In this document: positions 46,805 to 55,953 of the stretch, piece after piece
Layout of the letters: the number at the start of each line of letters is the position of its first letter
Position numbering within the stretch: position 1 is the stretch's first letter
Origin: Pseudomonas sp. Tri1
GTDB taxonomy: Bacteria > Pseudomonadota > Gammaproteobacteria > Pseudomonadales > Pseudomonadaceae
DNA: 64,000 nucleotides
Assembly (NCBI RefSeq): GCF_017968885.1
Contig: NZ_CP072913.1
Location: forward strand, 3,766,001 to 3,830,000
Reading direction: 5' to 3'
The notes under the pieces: generated by a model
The model's input: only the letters and a program-made list of their open reading frames with translations
Databases searched by the model: none
What the model was told of the DNA's origin: nothing
Program-made: the position numbers and the translations under genes

Positions 46805-46898
46805 CCCTGTGGGAGTGAGCTTGCTCACGATAGCGCTGGGTCAGCTTGTATCAATGCTGAATGTCCCGCCGCTATCGCGAGCAAGCTCGCTCCCACAG
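46805..46898. repeat. REP inverted pair
   Basis: CCCTGTGGGAGTGAGCTTGC faces GCAAGCTCGCTCCCACAG. The left arm has two G/A substitutions. Confidence 0.88.
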
Positions 46899-46938
46899 TT
46901 TTTCGGGGTGTTCGCGGAAATGGTGTTGACCACAAAAG

Positions 46939-46970
46939 CCCCTGTGGGAGCGGGCTTGCTCGCGAAGCGG
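46939..46970 (+). repeat. Single REP copy
   Basis: CCCTGTGGGAGCGGGCTTGC is a forward REP core without an inverted partner, eight bases before the amidase stop on the other strand. Confidence 0.8.
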
Positions 46971-46978
46971 ACTGTCAA

Positions 46979-48448
46979 TCAACGTTGATGTTGTGGGCGA
47001 CAGGCGTTTACCGGCGGTACCCGGCCGCGCCACGGTTGGGCGCGTTCCAGTTGTGCGGCCAGGGCCAGCAAGGTGCTTTCCTCGCCAAAGCGGCCGGCGA
47101 AGTGCGCGCCCATCGGCAAGCCGTTGACGCTCCAGGACAACGGTACCGACATCGCCGGCTGGCCGCTGGCATTGAACAGCGCGGTGAACGGCGAGTAGCT
47201 GTGGTAGCGCTCCAGCAGTTGATCGAGGCTCATGCACACATCCTGAATGTCCAACTCGCCAATCGGCATCGGTTCACGGGTCAGGACCGGGCTCAGGATC
47301 AGGTCGTAATCCTGCATGAATACCGCCAGTTGCCGGCCCAGGGCATGAATCCACCCCACGGCGCCCGCGTACTGCGCGCCGCTGACGTTGCCCTTGTCTC
47401 GCAGGATGATCCGGGTGCGCACTTCCAATTCTTCGGCCTGCACCGCAAACCCACGCATCTGACCCAGCAGGTCAACGTAATGCCGCGTACTTGCACCTAT
47501 GATGGTAAAGACCTGATCGAGAAATTCCGGCAACACCACCGGCAGGCTTACCGGTTCGACACGGTGCCCCAGGGATTCGCACAACCGCGCGGCCTCACGC
47601 ACAGCCTCCAGGCTCTGGGGTGATGTCGGCCACGGGTCGAGCTGCTCGACCAGGCCGATGCGCAACGGCCGCGGGTCACGCAGTACCGCCGTCACATACG
47701 GCTGCGCCTGGACTGCAGCTGCGTACGGCGCCCCCAGATCCATCCCGGCGGTGGCATCGAGCAGCGCGGCACTGTCGCGCACCGACAAGGTAATCGCATG
47801 GGGCGTACCCATCCCGGCCCAGCCCTCACCCACCATCGGCCCCGACGGCAACAGGCCTCGGCTGGGCTTGAGCCCGAACACGCCACAGCAGGATGCCGGC
47901 ACCCGCAATGAACCACCGCCATCGTTGCCGTGGGCGAACGGCACCACCCGGGCCGCCACCAGCGCCGAGGCGCCACCACTGGAGCCGCCCGAGCTATGCT
48001 CGGTGCTCCAAGGGTTGCGCGTGGCGCCAAAGCGCGAGGACTCGGTGGAGTACGAGGTGCCGAATTCCGGCGAGGTGCTGGTGCCCACGATCTGACACCC
48101 CGCACGCCGCAGACGCGTCACGACCTCCGCTTCGAAATCCGCACGACACGCGCCCAATGAGCGCGAGCCGTTGGTCATCGCCGCACCGTTGACCGGTGAA
48201 AACAGGTCTTTGATCAAGGTCGGCACGCCGGCCAGCAGGCCTTGCCCGGCCTGGGGCGTGTGCGCCGCCTCCCGTGCCGACTCGTACAGCCGCTCGGCAA
48301 CGGCATTGATCTGCGGCTCGACCCGCTCAAGGCGCTCGATAGCCGCCTCAAGCAGCTCACCGGGCTGGACTTCGCCGCGCCTGACCCACTCGGCCAGCCC
48401 TGTGGCGTCTTCATTGTCCATCAAATGGTGGATGTCTTGCATAGCCAT
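46979..48448 (-). CDS. Amidase signature family enzyme
   Basis: A 489-residue amidase. The Ser-cisSer-Lys triad is visible: Lys in GVPTLIKDLFSPV, the Gly/Ser-rich stretch EHSSGGSSGGASALVAARVV and the nucleophile Ser in GNDGGGSLRVPASCCG. The substrate is not predictable; the class includes indoleacetamide, nicotinamide, and aryl amide hydrolases. AAGGAACCTGAAGC before ATG 48448 supports the start. It is the last gene of the AraC-porin-MFS-amidase series on the minus strand, 17 bases downstream of the MFS gene, so it probably works on what these transporters import. Confidence 0.9.
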   Translation of the reverse strand: MAMQDIHHLMDNEDATGLAEWVRRGEVQPGELLEAAIERLERVEPQINAVAERLYESAREAAHTPQAGQGLLAGVPTLIKDLFSPVNGAAMTNGSRSLGACRADFEAEVVTRLRRAGCQIVGTSTSPEFGTSYSTESSRFGATRNPWSTEHSSGGSSGGASALVAARVVPFAHGNDGGGSLRVPASCCGVFGLKPSRGLLPSGPMVGEGWAGMGTPHAITLSVRDSAALLDATAGMDLGAPYAAAVQAQPYVTAVLRDPRPLRIGLVEQLDPWPTSPQSLEAVREAARLCESLGHRVEPVSLPVVLPEFLDQVFTIIGASTRHYVDLLGQMRGFAVQAEELEVRTRIILRDKGNVSGAQYAGAVGWIHALGRQLAVFMQDYDLILSPVLTREPMPIGELDIQDVCMSLDQLLERYHSYSPFTALFNASGQPAMSVPLSWSVNGLPMGAHFAGRFGEESTLLALAAQLERAQPWRGRVPPVNACRPQHQR

Positions 48449-48465
48449 GCTTCAGGTTCCTTATT

Positions 48466-49722
48466 TCACAACGATTGACGTGATCCAACGGCGTTCGCAT
48501 GACCCTGGCCCCGTGCGCGCAAGCCGACGATCACCCAGAGCAACGCCGCGATAAAACTCACGAGTGCCAACCACTGGATGGCATGACGCAGGTCACCGAC
48601 AAAGGCGCTCACAAAGGCCACCACCAGCGGGCTGACGAACTGGCCGATGTACAGGCACGAAGTGAACCCGCCCAAACCACGGCCACGGGTAGTGGCAGTC
48701 AAGGCATTCATCACCGGCGCCATCACGTTGGGCACCAGCAATCCGGCGCCCAGGCCTTGGACGAGTGCGGCCACCAGTACTGCGTTGTAGCTCTGGCTGC
48801 GCATCAGCAACCACAGCCCGATGCCCATCAGGCCCAGCAACAAGGCGTTGCAACCGGCGATGCCGAAACGACGGCGCAACAATGGCCACATCAGCGAACC
48901 GACCAAGGTCGCCAGCAGGCTCAGTCCCGCCGCCAGGCCGATCATGGTGCTGGAGGTAATCCCCAGGCTGACCAGCAGCATCGGTGCCTGGATCGGCATG
49001 ACGAAGGTCAGGATCATGCCGCCCAGGATCATCAGGTAGCCGACCACCAGCTGCGGCACCGCGACCTTGGCCAGGCCCGCCTCATCGGCTCGCGGCTCGA
49101 CCGTTTGCCGCTTCACCAGTGGCGGTTCCCACAGCACGTTCACCATCGCCGGCACCAGCAGCAACGGCAGCAAGTACAGAAAGAATGGCGAACGCCACGA
49201 ATGCTCCCCAAGCGCCCCGCCCACCACAAAGAACAGCGCCCCGACCAGGCCGATGGTGACTACCTGCCGGTTGACGTAGCGCATGCGCTCCTCGCCGTGC
49301 CAATAGTCAGCGATCAGGGTCGCGCAACAGGTCATCACCGCCGCTTCGGCGCAACCGAACAACAGCCGCGCGCCGACAATCGAAGGCAAGTTATCGAGGA
49401 TGGCTGGCAAGGCCCCGAGCAAGGCGTAGAGCAGCGTGGCGATCACTAGCAGGACCTTGCGCCCGACCCGGTCAGCCAGCCAACCGGCCAACGGCGCGCA
49501 CAGTGCAATCGCCAGGGCCGGACCGGTGATCGCCAATGGCACCAGCAGATCGGCGCGAGGCTCCATGGGGCCGAACTCGGCGCCCAATCGAGGCAGGATA
49601 GGCGCGACCATCGTCGAGCCCATGATGGTCAGGCTGCTGCCGAGCATCAGCACCAGTCCTTCACGGCGACTGGCCTGGCGCGACGGGGTCGCGGCCGTTG
49701 AAACGGAACTTGATTGGTTCAT
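48466..49722 (-). CDS. MFS transporter
   Basis: A 418-residue 12-helix major facilitator. The A-motif GWLADRVGRKVLLVI lies in the first half. The N-terminus is short and cytosolic (MNQSSSVSTAATPSRQAS). The start at ATG 49722 is 10 bases after the porin stop, so the two are one transcription unit. It probably imports the substrate of the adjacent amidase or exports a product. The order porin-MFS-amidase suggests uptake across both membranes. Substrate class not readable. Confidence 0.9.
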   Translation of the reverse strand: MNQSSSVSTAATPSRQASRREGLVLMLGSSLTIMGSTMVAPILPRLGAEFGPMEPRADLLVPLAITGPALAIALCAPLAGWLADRVGRKVLLVIATLLYALLGALPAILDNLPSIVGARLLFGCAEAAVMTCCATLIADYWHGEERMRYVNRQVVTIGLVGALFFVVGGALGEHSWRSPFFLYLLPLLLVPAMVNVLWEPPLVKRQTVEPRADEAGLAKVAVPQLVVGYLMILGGMILTFVMPIQAPMLLVSLGITSSTMIGLAAGLSLLATLVGSLMWPLLRRRFGIAGCNALLLGLMGIGLWLLMRSQSYNAVLVAALVQGLGAGLLVPNVMAPVMNALTATTRGRGLGGFTSCLYIGQFVSPLVVAFVSAFVGDLRHAIQWLALVSFIAALLWVIVGLRARGQGHANAVGSRQSL

Positions 49723-49732
49723 GGCGAGCCCC

Positions 49733-50665
49733 TTAGAAACTTTGCGAGATGCGCAGCGCCGCGGTGTAGCCTTCGGCGCGGTTTCGCGCATCAAGCTCCT
49801 TGTAGACATGCAGCCAGATCGGCGGCATACCTGGCTTGAAGTAACTCACCGCCGGCCCGACAGCCAGTACCCGGGCGCGATTGCCCGCTTCCAGCCCCGG
49901 TGCGTCGTCATCGGTGAACTGGCGGTAGTAATACCCGCCCACGCCTACGGTCCATGGCCCGACATGCTGGCCCACGGCGAACTCATGGCGGTATTCGACG
50001 CCGTTCTTGTAGTCGGTGGCCTGGTTGCGCGTATTGATGTCGGCTTCGAAGCTTGAAGAGACTTCAAAGCCGCTATCGGAGAGGTAAGTGGCATTGAGGA
50101 TCGGCGAAAACGTCCAGTGATTGAGCCCCGGCGAAATCAGCCGGTCCTTGTCGTAGTCACCGGTCGGCGCCTGGATCTGGAACTGGGCATTGACGAACAG
50201 GTTCGGCGAAAGCGTCCACTGCAGGATCACCGGCAACACCTGGATGTCGGCCAGGCGGAACGGATCGGCCGCAAGATCCAACGGGCCAACAGGCGTCTGC
50301 ACCTGTACCGAGGCGTCCATCTGGAAGAACGGCACCACGGTGCCGAAACCGTACTTGGCCCCCAGCACGGTGTAATCGGTCATGCGCATGTAGGCGACGC
50401 CGATGGACAGCACATCCAGCGAGAAGTTGTTGTCCAGCGATTTGCCGTGGCGATCTTTCTGCACGTTGGCCGAATAAAACGCGGTACGCAGACCGACTGT
50501 CCCGAAAGGCGTGGCCGGCGGCATCATGCCTGCGCCGAAATCGTAGACCCCGACCGCCGTGGTCGGTGCGCCGTTTTCGGTGCCATGGGCAGCGGTACAG
50601 AGACCGCTCAGCCCCAGGGTCAGCCACGTACAGTGCCAGACGTTGATTTTTTTATTTTGGTACAT
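49733..50665 (-). CDS. SphA/MetA-type outer-membrane transporter
   Basis: A 310-residue exported protein. An N-terminal signal peptide (WLTLGLSGLCTAAHG) is followed by a series of amphipathic strands (VGVYDFGAGMMPPATPFGTV, AYMRMTDYTVLGAKYGFGT). The C-terminal residue is Phe (RISQSF), as in outer-membrane barrels. It fits the phenol MetA/SphA family of outer-membrane transporters. GGAGGGGCATTCG sets ATG 50665. It lies 10 bases upstream of the MFS gene and 69 bases downstream of the AraC-type gene. Confidence 0.88.
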   Translation of the reverse strand: MYQNKKINVWHCTWLTLGLSGLCTAAHGTENGAPTTAVGVYDFGAGMMPPATPFGTVGLRTAFYSANVQKDRHGKSLDNNFSLDVLSIGVAYMRMTDYTVLGAKYGFGTVVPFFQMDASVQVQTPVGPLDLAADPFRLADIQVLPVILQWTLSPNLFVNAQFQIQAPTGDYDKDRLISPGLNHWTFSPILNATYLSDSGFEVSSSFEADINTRNQATDYKNGVEYRHEFAVGQHVGPWTVGVGGYYYRQFTDDDAPGLEAGNRARVLAVGPAVSYFKPGMPPIWLHVYKELDARNRAEGYTAALRISQSF

Positions 50666-50734
50666 CGAATGCCCCTCCGACCATGTGGTGTTGGGGTCAT
50701 CCTAGGGAGCTGGCTCGTCAGCGGTTATCCGTTT

Positions 50735-51727
50735 TCAGCACAGTTGAGCGCGACGCAAGGTTTGTGACGGGGTTTCGCCAAACAGGATCCGATAGTCATT
50801 GGAAAACCGGCTCAAATGCCAGAAACCCCAGCGCGCAGCCACCTCCTGCACGCCCTGCACCTGATCACCGCTACGCAGTTCACGGCGCACGGCATTGAGG
50901 CGCAATGCCCGCAAATAGGCCACCGGGTTGATGCCCAGGGTCTCCTGGAAGCAGTACTGCAATTTACGCCGGCTAGCACCGATGTGGTTACACAGGTCGA
51001 GGATCGACAGCGGTTCGTCGACGTGGGCCAGGGCGTACTCCCGCGCCCGGTCGACCATGCGCTTGCGCGCCGTGGGGTTGAGCGGCGGCGCCTGATCCGG
51101 TGCGACCAGCTCCAGCATATGCAGCATTATCGTATCGCGCAGGCCACGCCGGATCGACTCGTAACCGAGCAACGAGTCGCGCCCCTGCTCGCCCCCTTCG
51201 AGCTCATCGAACAGCGCCGCCAGTTCGGCTGGCAGCGTCGAGTCGCCGAGGCGGTAACACTTGGGAAGATCAGTAATTCGAAAACGACTGCCCTGGCGTT
51301 CCAGCACGTGCTCCAGTGCCTGCTCTTCAATAGCAATGCCGAGCAGATCCAGATGCTGGGGTGTGCACAGGTCGGGCAAGTTGTGCCCGCGGGCGACCAG
51401 CAGGCTGGGCTCGATAATCGGATGCCCCGAGCAAAACACCGGACCGTCCGCACTCAATGGCACGCTGAAGGTGATCGCGCCTTCCCAGGCCATACCGCGC
51501 TTGGTCAGGGCCTGATTAGAGCGGTCGCGCACCAGTTGCATCCAGTCGCAGCGGAACTCGGTCAACTCGCCCTCGAAACGTCCGGGGGTCAACTGGTCGT
51601 AGCTCACCTGCCAACCGCCCATGTTGCGCGCGTGCTCGTCGATGTCTGCGGTGCGGAATCGATTGATCGGCAGCGTCGGCAATGCATCTGTCGAAACCGG
51701 CGGCTGCGCCACGTTGGAGTTGTTCAT
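50735..51727 (-). CDS. AraC-family regulator
   Basis: A 330-residue regulator. The N-terminal sensing domain (to about 220) contains GGWQVSYDQLTPGRFEGELT and SGHPIIEPSLLVARG, the AraC-binding-like fold. The C-terminal double HTH has LAHVDEPLSILDLCNHIGAS and RRKLQYCFQETLGINPVAYLR, then RWGFWHLSRFSNDYRILFGE. It resembles EutR- or OruR-type members. It sits immediately upstream of the porin-MFS-amidase genes on the same strand and is the probable activator of these genes. Confidence 0.92.
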   Translation of the reverse strand: MNNSNVAQPPVSTDALPTLPINRFRTADIDEHARNMGGWQVSYDQLTPGRFEGELTEFRCDWMQLVRDRSNQALTKRGMAWEGAITFSVPLSADGPVFCSGHPIIEPSLLVARGHNLPDLCTPQHLDLLGIAIEEQALEHVLERQGSRFRITDLPKCYRLGDSTLPAELAALFDELEGGEQGRDSLLGYESIRRGLRDTIMLHMLELVAPDQAPPLNPTARKRMVDRAREYALAHVDEPLSILDLCNHIGASRRKLQYCFQETLGINPVAYLRALRLNAVRRELRSGDQVQGVQEVAARWGFWHLSRFSNDYRILFGETPSQTLRRAQLC

Positions 51728-51838
51728 TGACCCGACCTTTCATGATTCCAGGGCTTACGGGTCAAAGCTCAGGCAAGTTCCATTCCGCCTTGGGGCGAGC
51801 TCACTCAAGTGTGCCGAAAACGGATAATCGGCCGAGAA

Positions 51839-52849
51839 TTAGCTGCCTGCGTCGCCATGAGCTTGCTCAAAGAAGTAATCCTTCCAGCTGTCGGCCTTGT
51901 TTTTCAGCACACCCAACTCATGCAGTTTCTCGGCATAGATATAGGTGCGCTGCGGCACGACAGTGAAGTCGATTTCCGGATCGGTGACGATCTTTTCCAC
52001 CAGCGACAGCGGCAACTTGGACTGCTCCACGCGAATGTAGGTCTGGGCGGCGGCCGGCTTGTCGGCCTTGATGATGCCTTGCGCTTCCACCAGGGCATCG
52101 TAGAACGCCTTGTAGGTCTTCGGATTTTCGTCGTGGAATTTCTCCGTGGTGTAAAGCACGTTGAACGTCGCCGGCCCGCCCAGCACGTCATAGGAACTGA
52201 GCACCTTGTGCACATTGGGGCTCTGCAGCGCCTGGTACTGGAACGGTGGGCTGGAGAAGTGCGCATTGATCTCCGATTTGCCGGCGATCAACGCCGCCGT
52301 CGCATCCGGGTGCGGGAGGCTGACCGAGATGTCGTCGAATTTCTTGAAGTGCTCGTCCCCGAACACCTTGGCGGTTTCGATCTGCAACGTACGCGACTGG
52401 AACCCGACGCCCGCCGCCGGCACGGCAATCCGGTCCTTGTCGGTGAAGTCCTTGAGGCTCTTCACGTTCGGGTTGTTGGTCAGCAGATAGTTGGGCATCG
52501 ATCCCAGCGAGGCGATGGCCTTGACGTTCTGCTTGCCCCGGGTCCGATCCCAGATCGTCAACATCGGTGGAACGCCCGCCGACACCACATACAGGGCACC
52601 GGTCAGCAAGGCCTCGTTCATCGCCGTTGCGCCGGAAATGCTGTTCCAATCCACCTTGATATCAAGGCCCTGGGCCTTGCCATGCTTCTCGATAAGCTGC
52701 TGGTCACGCACCACATCGAGGATCAGGTAGCCGATGCCGAATTGCTGGGCGATACTGATCTTGCCCTCTGCCTGGGCCGTGGCACTGAGCAATGCCGCCA
52801 GGGAAACGAAGCCCACAGTGAGCGCAGAACGCTTGAAAGCCATAGCCAT
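51839..52849 (-). CDS. NitT/TauT-type ABC substrate-binding protein
   Basis: A 336-residue periplasmic binding protein of the SsuA/TauA/NMT1 class with signal peptide to ATAQAEG (about residue 26). Typical stretches are GYLILDVVRDQQLIEKHG, SISGATAMNEALLTGALYVV and SGVPPMLTIWDR-like AGVPPMLTIWDRTRGKQNVK. No permease or ATPase gene is adjacent, so partners must be elsewhere or absent. CTGTGAGGTTTC precedes ATG 52849. The divergent GlxA-type regulator gene starts 147 bases away and is a candidate for its control. Sulfonates, nitrate, pyrimidines or aromatic acids are possible ligands. Confidence 0.88.
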   Translation of the reverse strand: MAMAFKRSALTVGFVSLAALLSATAQAEGKISIAQQFGIGYLILDVVRDQQLIEKHGKAQGLDIKVDWNSISGATAMNEALLTGALYVVSAGVPPMLTIWDRTRGKQNVKAIASLGSMPNYLLTNNPNVKSLKDFTDKDRIAVPAAGVGFQSRTLQIETAKVFGDEHFKKFDDISVSLPHPDATAALIAGKSEINAHFSSPPFQYQALQSPNVHKVLSSYDVLGGPATFNVLYTTEKFHDENPKTYKAFYDALVEAQGIIKADKPAAAQTYIRVEQSKLPLSLVEKIVTDPEIDFTVVPQRTYIYAEKLHELGVLKNKADSWKDYFFEQAHGDAGS

Positions 52850-52915
52850 GAAACCTCACAGTAAATGGAAGAAACCGAGGAAGCTGACTTTAAAGCTATA
52901 AAAACAATAATTTAA

Positions 52916-52925
52916 ATACCGGTAT
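52916..52925. promoter_or_regulatory. Ten-base palindrome in divergent promoter region
   Basis: ATACCGGTAT is a perfect palindrome in an A/T-rich 147-base interval between the binding-protein gene and the GlxA-type regulator gene. It is a candidate operator for the regulator. Ten bases is short enough to occur by chance. Confidence 0.35.
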
Positions 52926-52996
52926 GGCATATCAATAGCACTTAAAGATTCAGTGCCCACCGAGACCTCTGACGAACACCGAACCGCGAAACGACC

Positions 52997-54013
52997 ATGA
53001 ACCAGATGCACCGTGACATCCACGTCACCGCCGAATCGATTTCCCAACCGCGCACGCTGGTGTTCCTGGCGTATCCGCAAATGGGCTTGCTGGACCTGAC
53101 TGGCGCCCAGACCGTTTTCTGGGCGGCCACCAGAGCCATGAGCAAACGCGGCCTGCCCGGCTACACGCTGCACACCGCGAGCCTGGACGGCGGGCTGATA
53201 CAGACCGCCGAAGGCCTGGCCGTGCAAACAGAGGCCCTGCACCGGTTCGACGATGCCGTCATCGATACGTTGATCGTGCCCGGCGCCCCCAACATCCGTC
53301 AGGCGATGATCGACGCTGTCGACCTGGTGCAGTGGTTGCGCGATGCCTCGACCAAGGCCAGGCGCACCGCCTCGGTGTGCAGCGGAACGTTCCTGATGGC
53401 CCAGGCCGGCTTGCTCGATGGTTGTCGGGCGGCCACCCACTGGGCCATGTGCGACCTGCTCAAGAGCGGTTTTCCGTCGGTTGAAGTGGACCTCGACGCG
53501 ATCTTCATCCAGCAGGGCAACGTGTGGACCTCGGCAGGTGTCAGCGCCGGCATCGACATGGCCCTGGCGCTGGTCGAAGCCGACTGCGGTCGCGACGTGG
53601 CCCTGCAGGTGGCCCGTGAATTGGTGGTATTTCTCAAGCGACCCGGCGGGCAGGCGCAATTCAGCCAACTGCTGCAATTGCAGATGCAGGACAGTGCCGG
53701 CTTCGACGAATTGCACCTCTGGATCAGCGAACACCTGGACGACGACCTGACCATCGACCGATTGGCCCATCAGGCCGGCATGAGCCCGCGCAATTTCGCC
53801 CGGGTCTATAAGCGCCAGACCGGACGAACCCCGGCCAAGGCTGTCGAGATGTTCCGCCTGGAAGCGGCACGTCGGCTGCTGGAAGATTCCCGGCGCAATA
53901 TCGATCAGATCGCCCGCTCGTGCGGTTTCGGTGACGAAGAGCGGATGCGCCACACCTTCCAGCGCCATCTCTCGATTTCACCCCGTGACTACCGCAATCG
54001 GTTTTCCCGTTGA
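52997..54013 (+). CDS. GlxA-type regulator (DJ-1/PfpI domain plus AraC HTH)
   Basis: A 338-residue transcriptional regulator. The N-terminal DJ-1/PfpI-like domain (to about 190) has VFLAYPQMGLLDLTGAQTVF, DTLIVPGAPNIRQ and the nucleophile-elbow-like SVCSGTFLMAQAGLLDG. The C-terminal AraC HTH starts around LWISEHLDDDLTIDRLAHQA and ends FGDEERMRHTFQRHLSISPR. Regulators of this type control amine or amino acid catabolism (for example CdhR, ArgR, GbdR). Divergent to the NMT1-type binding protein. Confidence 0.92.
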   Translation: MNQMHRDIHVTAESISQPRTLVFLAYPQMGLLDLTGAQTVFWAATRAMSKRGLPGYTLHTASLDGGLIQTAEGLAVQTEALHRFDDAVIDTLIVPGAPNIRQAMIDAVDLVQWLRDASTKARRTASVCSGTFLMAQAGLLDGCRAATHWAMCDLLKSGFPSVEVDLDAIFIQQGNVWTSAGVSAGIDMALALVEADCGRDVALQVARELVVFLKRPGGQAQFSQLLQLQMQDSAGFDELHLWISEHLDDDLTIDRLAHQAGMSPRNFARVYKRQTGRTPAKAVEMFRLEAARRLLEDSRRNIDQIARSCGFGDEERMRHTFQRHLSISPRDYRNRFSR

Positions 54014-54020
54014 TCGCGCA

Positions 54021-54962
54021 TTACGCCACCTTCCTGGGTTCTATCGGCGACGCGGCCTGCTCGGCCACGAACGCACTGCAACGGGAACGCAACCAGCGCT
54101 CCCCCGGGTCATCGTGCGAAGCACCGCGCCAGACCATGGACAGTTCCTGCTCGGGCAAGCAGATCGGCGCCGGTTCGGCCCGCAAGCCGGTCGCCACCGC
54201 CATCGCGCGGGCAACGTAATCCGGCACGATGGCGATCATGTCACTCTGGGCCAGCAACACCGGCAAGGCGCTGAACTGCGGCACCGTCAGCACCACCCGG
54301 CGCTGCCGATTCATCAGGCATAACGCGCGGTCCGAATCATCGATGACGTTGCCCATGGACGACACCACCGCATGGGGTCGGTGGCAGAATTCGTCCAAGG
54401 TCAGTTCGCCGGGCTGCCCATCGGCCCGCAACAGCATCGGTCGAATCGAACGCAGGGCCTTGCGTCGGGCATTGGCCGGCAGCTCCAGGGTATGGCTGAT
54501 CCCCAGTGAAATATCCCCGCAGGCCAGCAACTGGGACATCTGCCATTGATCGGCCCGGCGCACCACCAAGGTCGTGCCTGGTGCCTCGACTCGCAAGCGT
54601 CGCAGCAGGTCCGGCAACAGCGCGTATTCGACGTCGTCGGAGAGCCCGACATGAAAAGTCGCCTCGCTGGTGCCCGGGTCGAACGCCTGGCAGCGACTCA
54701 AGGCCGCGGCGATGCCATCCAAGGCCGGAGACAGATTGCAAAAAATCTCCTGCGCCCGGGAGGTCGGTTCCATCAGCCGGCCCGCACGAATGAACAACGG
54801 GTCATCGAACATCAACCGCAAGCGCGCCAGGGCGCTGCTGATCGTTGGCTGACCGAGAAACAGCTTTTCACTCACACGAGTGACATTTCGCTCATGCATC
54901 ATGGTTTCGAAGACAACCAGCAGATTGATGTCAGCACGACGCAGGTCATTTCTGTTCATCAT
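54021..54962 (-). CDS. LysR-family regulator, convergent with the GlxA-type gene
   Basis: A 313-residue regulator with N-terminal winged helix (ADINLLVVFETMMHERNVTR, KLFLGQPTISSALARLRLMF) and an effector domain starting about residue 95 (TFHVGLSDDVEYALLPDLLR). It belongs to the NodD/ToxR-like group by its LRRADINLL start and FDDPLFIRAGR motif. Its stop is seven bases from that of the GlxA-type gene. Its start is at ATG 54962 (or 54959). Its target is unknown; the 14-base palindrome at 55133 lies in the interval upstream. Confidence 0.9.
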   Translation of the reverse strand: MMNRNDLRRADINLLVVFETMMHERNVTRVSEKLFLGQPTISSALARLRLMFDDPLFIRAGRLMEPTSRAQEIFCNLSPALDGIAAALSRCQAFDPGTSEATFHVGLSDDVEYALLPDLLRRLRVEAPGTTLVVRRADQWQMSQLLACGDISLGISHTLELPANARRKALRSIRPMLLRADGQPGELTLDEFCHRPHAVVSSMGNVIDDSDRALCLMNRQRRVVLTVPQFSALPVLLAQSDMIAIVPDYVARAMAVATGLRAEPAPICLPEQELSMVWRGASHDDPGERWLRSRCSAFVAEQAASPIEPRKVA

Positions 54963-55302
54963 GGTAGCCGTCCCAGGCGCCAGGCCTTGAGTCAGGAGTG
55001 GACAAGGTCATCGCTCGTGCCCTCATCAAGGCACGGCAGCGACGGGATGCTTGAAGGTTATTCCGGTGGCCGACCGATGTCTGTCGTACGTGGGGACACC
55101 CCGCTCATGCCTTCGGCATGGCTCACTGATACTTCGGTATACCGAACGATCCCGTGGTGGCGGGATTTCAGGGTTTTATGTCCTACCTGATGCAAAGGGC
55201 GCTTTTAAGATGCGGCTCCCATCTCTGCCCACCGCCATCCAGTGCGAGACCAAGTAAAAATGAAATGAAAGGTCCGCCGGCGTGATTTGTCTCGGAACCC
55301 CA
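54963..55302. other. Intergenic region with two dyads
   Basis: This 340-base gap lies between the leftward LysR gene and the rightward response regulator gene. It holds a CATGCC-TTC-GGCATG hairpin (55106-55120) and, 13 bases further, a perfect 14-base palindrome (TTCGGTATACCGAA). No gene or strong promoter is visible; a small A/T-rich stretch precedes the response regulator start. Confidence 0.6.
55133..55146. promoter_or_regulatory. Fourteen-base perfect palindrome
   Basis: TTCGGTATACCGAA reads the same on both strands. It sits between the LysR gene and the orphan response regulator gene. Candidate operator for one of these; owner unknown. Confidence 0.45.
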
Positions 55303-55953
55303 ATGAATCAGAATCACCCCACGAGCCCGGTCATCAGCAACGATCCCATCGTCTACATCGTCGACGACGATGCCTCCCTGCGCGCGGCGCTCGACAGCCT
55401 GTTGCGCTCCATTGGCTTGCGGGTCGAGTCATTCAGCTCGGTAGCGGAGTTCATGCTACACCCTCGCCCTGATGTCACCAGTTGCCTGGTGCTGGACGTA
55501 CGACTGCGGGGCACCAGCGGCCTGGATTTCCAGCAGGAACTGGCAATGGCCAACATCCATTTGCCGATCGTATTCATGACCGGTTATGGCGACATCGCCA
55601 TGACGGTGCGGGCGATGAAGGCAGGGGCGGTGGACTTCCTGACCAAGCCGTTTCGCGAACAAGACCTGATCGATGCCGTGTCCGCCGCCCATCAGCGGGA
55701 CCGTCTGCGGCGCGACTCCGAACGCGGTCAGCACGAACTCCACGGTCGCTACGCCACCCTGACGCCGCGAGAACAACAGGTGATGGCACTGGCTGTGTCG
55801 GGCCTGATGAACAAGCAGATTGCCGGTGAAATCGGCCTGAGCGAAATCACGGTCAAGATTCACCGCGGCCAGGCCATGCGCAAAATGTGCGCGCGCTCTT
55901 TTGCCGATCTGGTGCGCATGGCCCAGGCGCTGGATATCAGCGGCACCCGGTAA
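55303..55953 (+). CDS. FixJ-type response regulator (orphan)
   Basis: A 216-residue response regulator: receiver domain 10-130 with YIVDDDASLR and phospho-acceptor Asp65 (CLVLDVRLRGTSG), the T/S-containing strand FMTGYGD and Lys in LTKPFREQD. A LuxR-type HTH follows (LTPREQQVMALAVSGLMNKQ and following). This is the FixJ/NarL layout used with PAS-type sensor kinases, but no kinase gene is next to it. The start could be GTG 55282, preceded by AAAGG, seven residues earlier; the ATG 55303 start lacks a strong ribosome site. Confidence 0.9.
   Translation: MNQNHPTSPVISNDPIVYIVDDDASLRAALDSLLRSIGLRVESFSSVAEFMLHPRPDVTSCLVLDVRLRGTSGLDFQQELAMANIHLPIVFMTGYGDIAMTVRAMKAGAVDFLTKPFREQDLIDAVSAAHQRDRLRRDSERGQHELHGRYATLTPREQQVMALAVSGLMNKQIAGEIGLSEITVKIHRGQAMRKMCARSFADLVRMAQALDISGTR

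Noticed and set aside
46805..46970. A possible CRISPR-like array from repeated GTGGGAGCGAGC units
   Set aside because: Copies are inverted pairs or singles with unequal spacing and no cas genes; they are REP elements.
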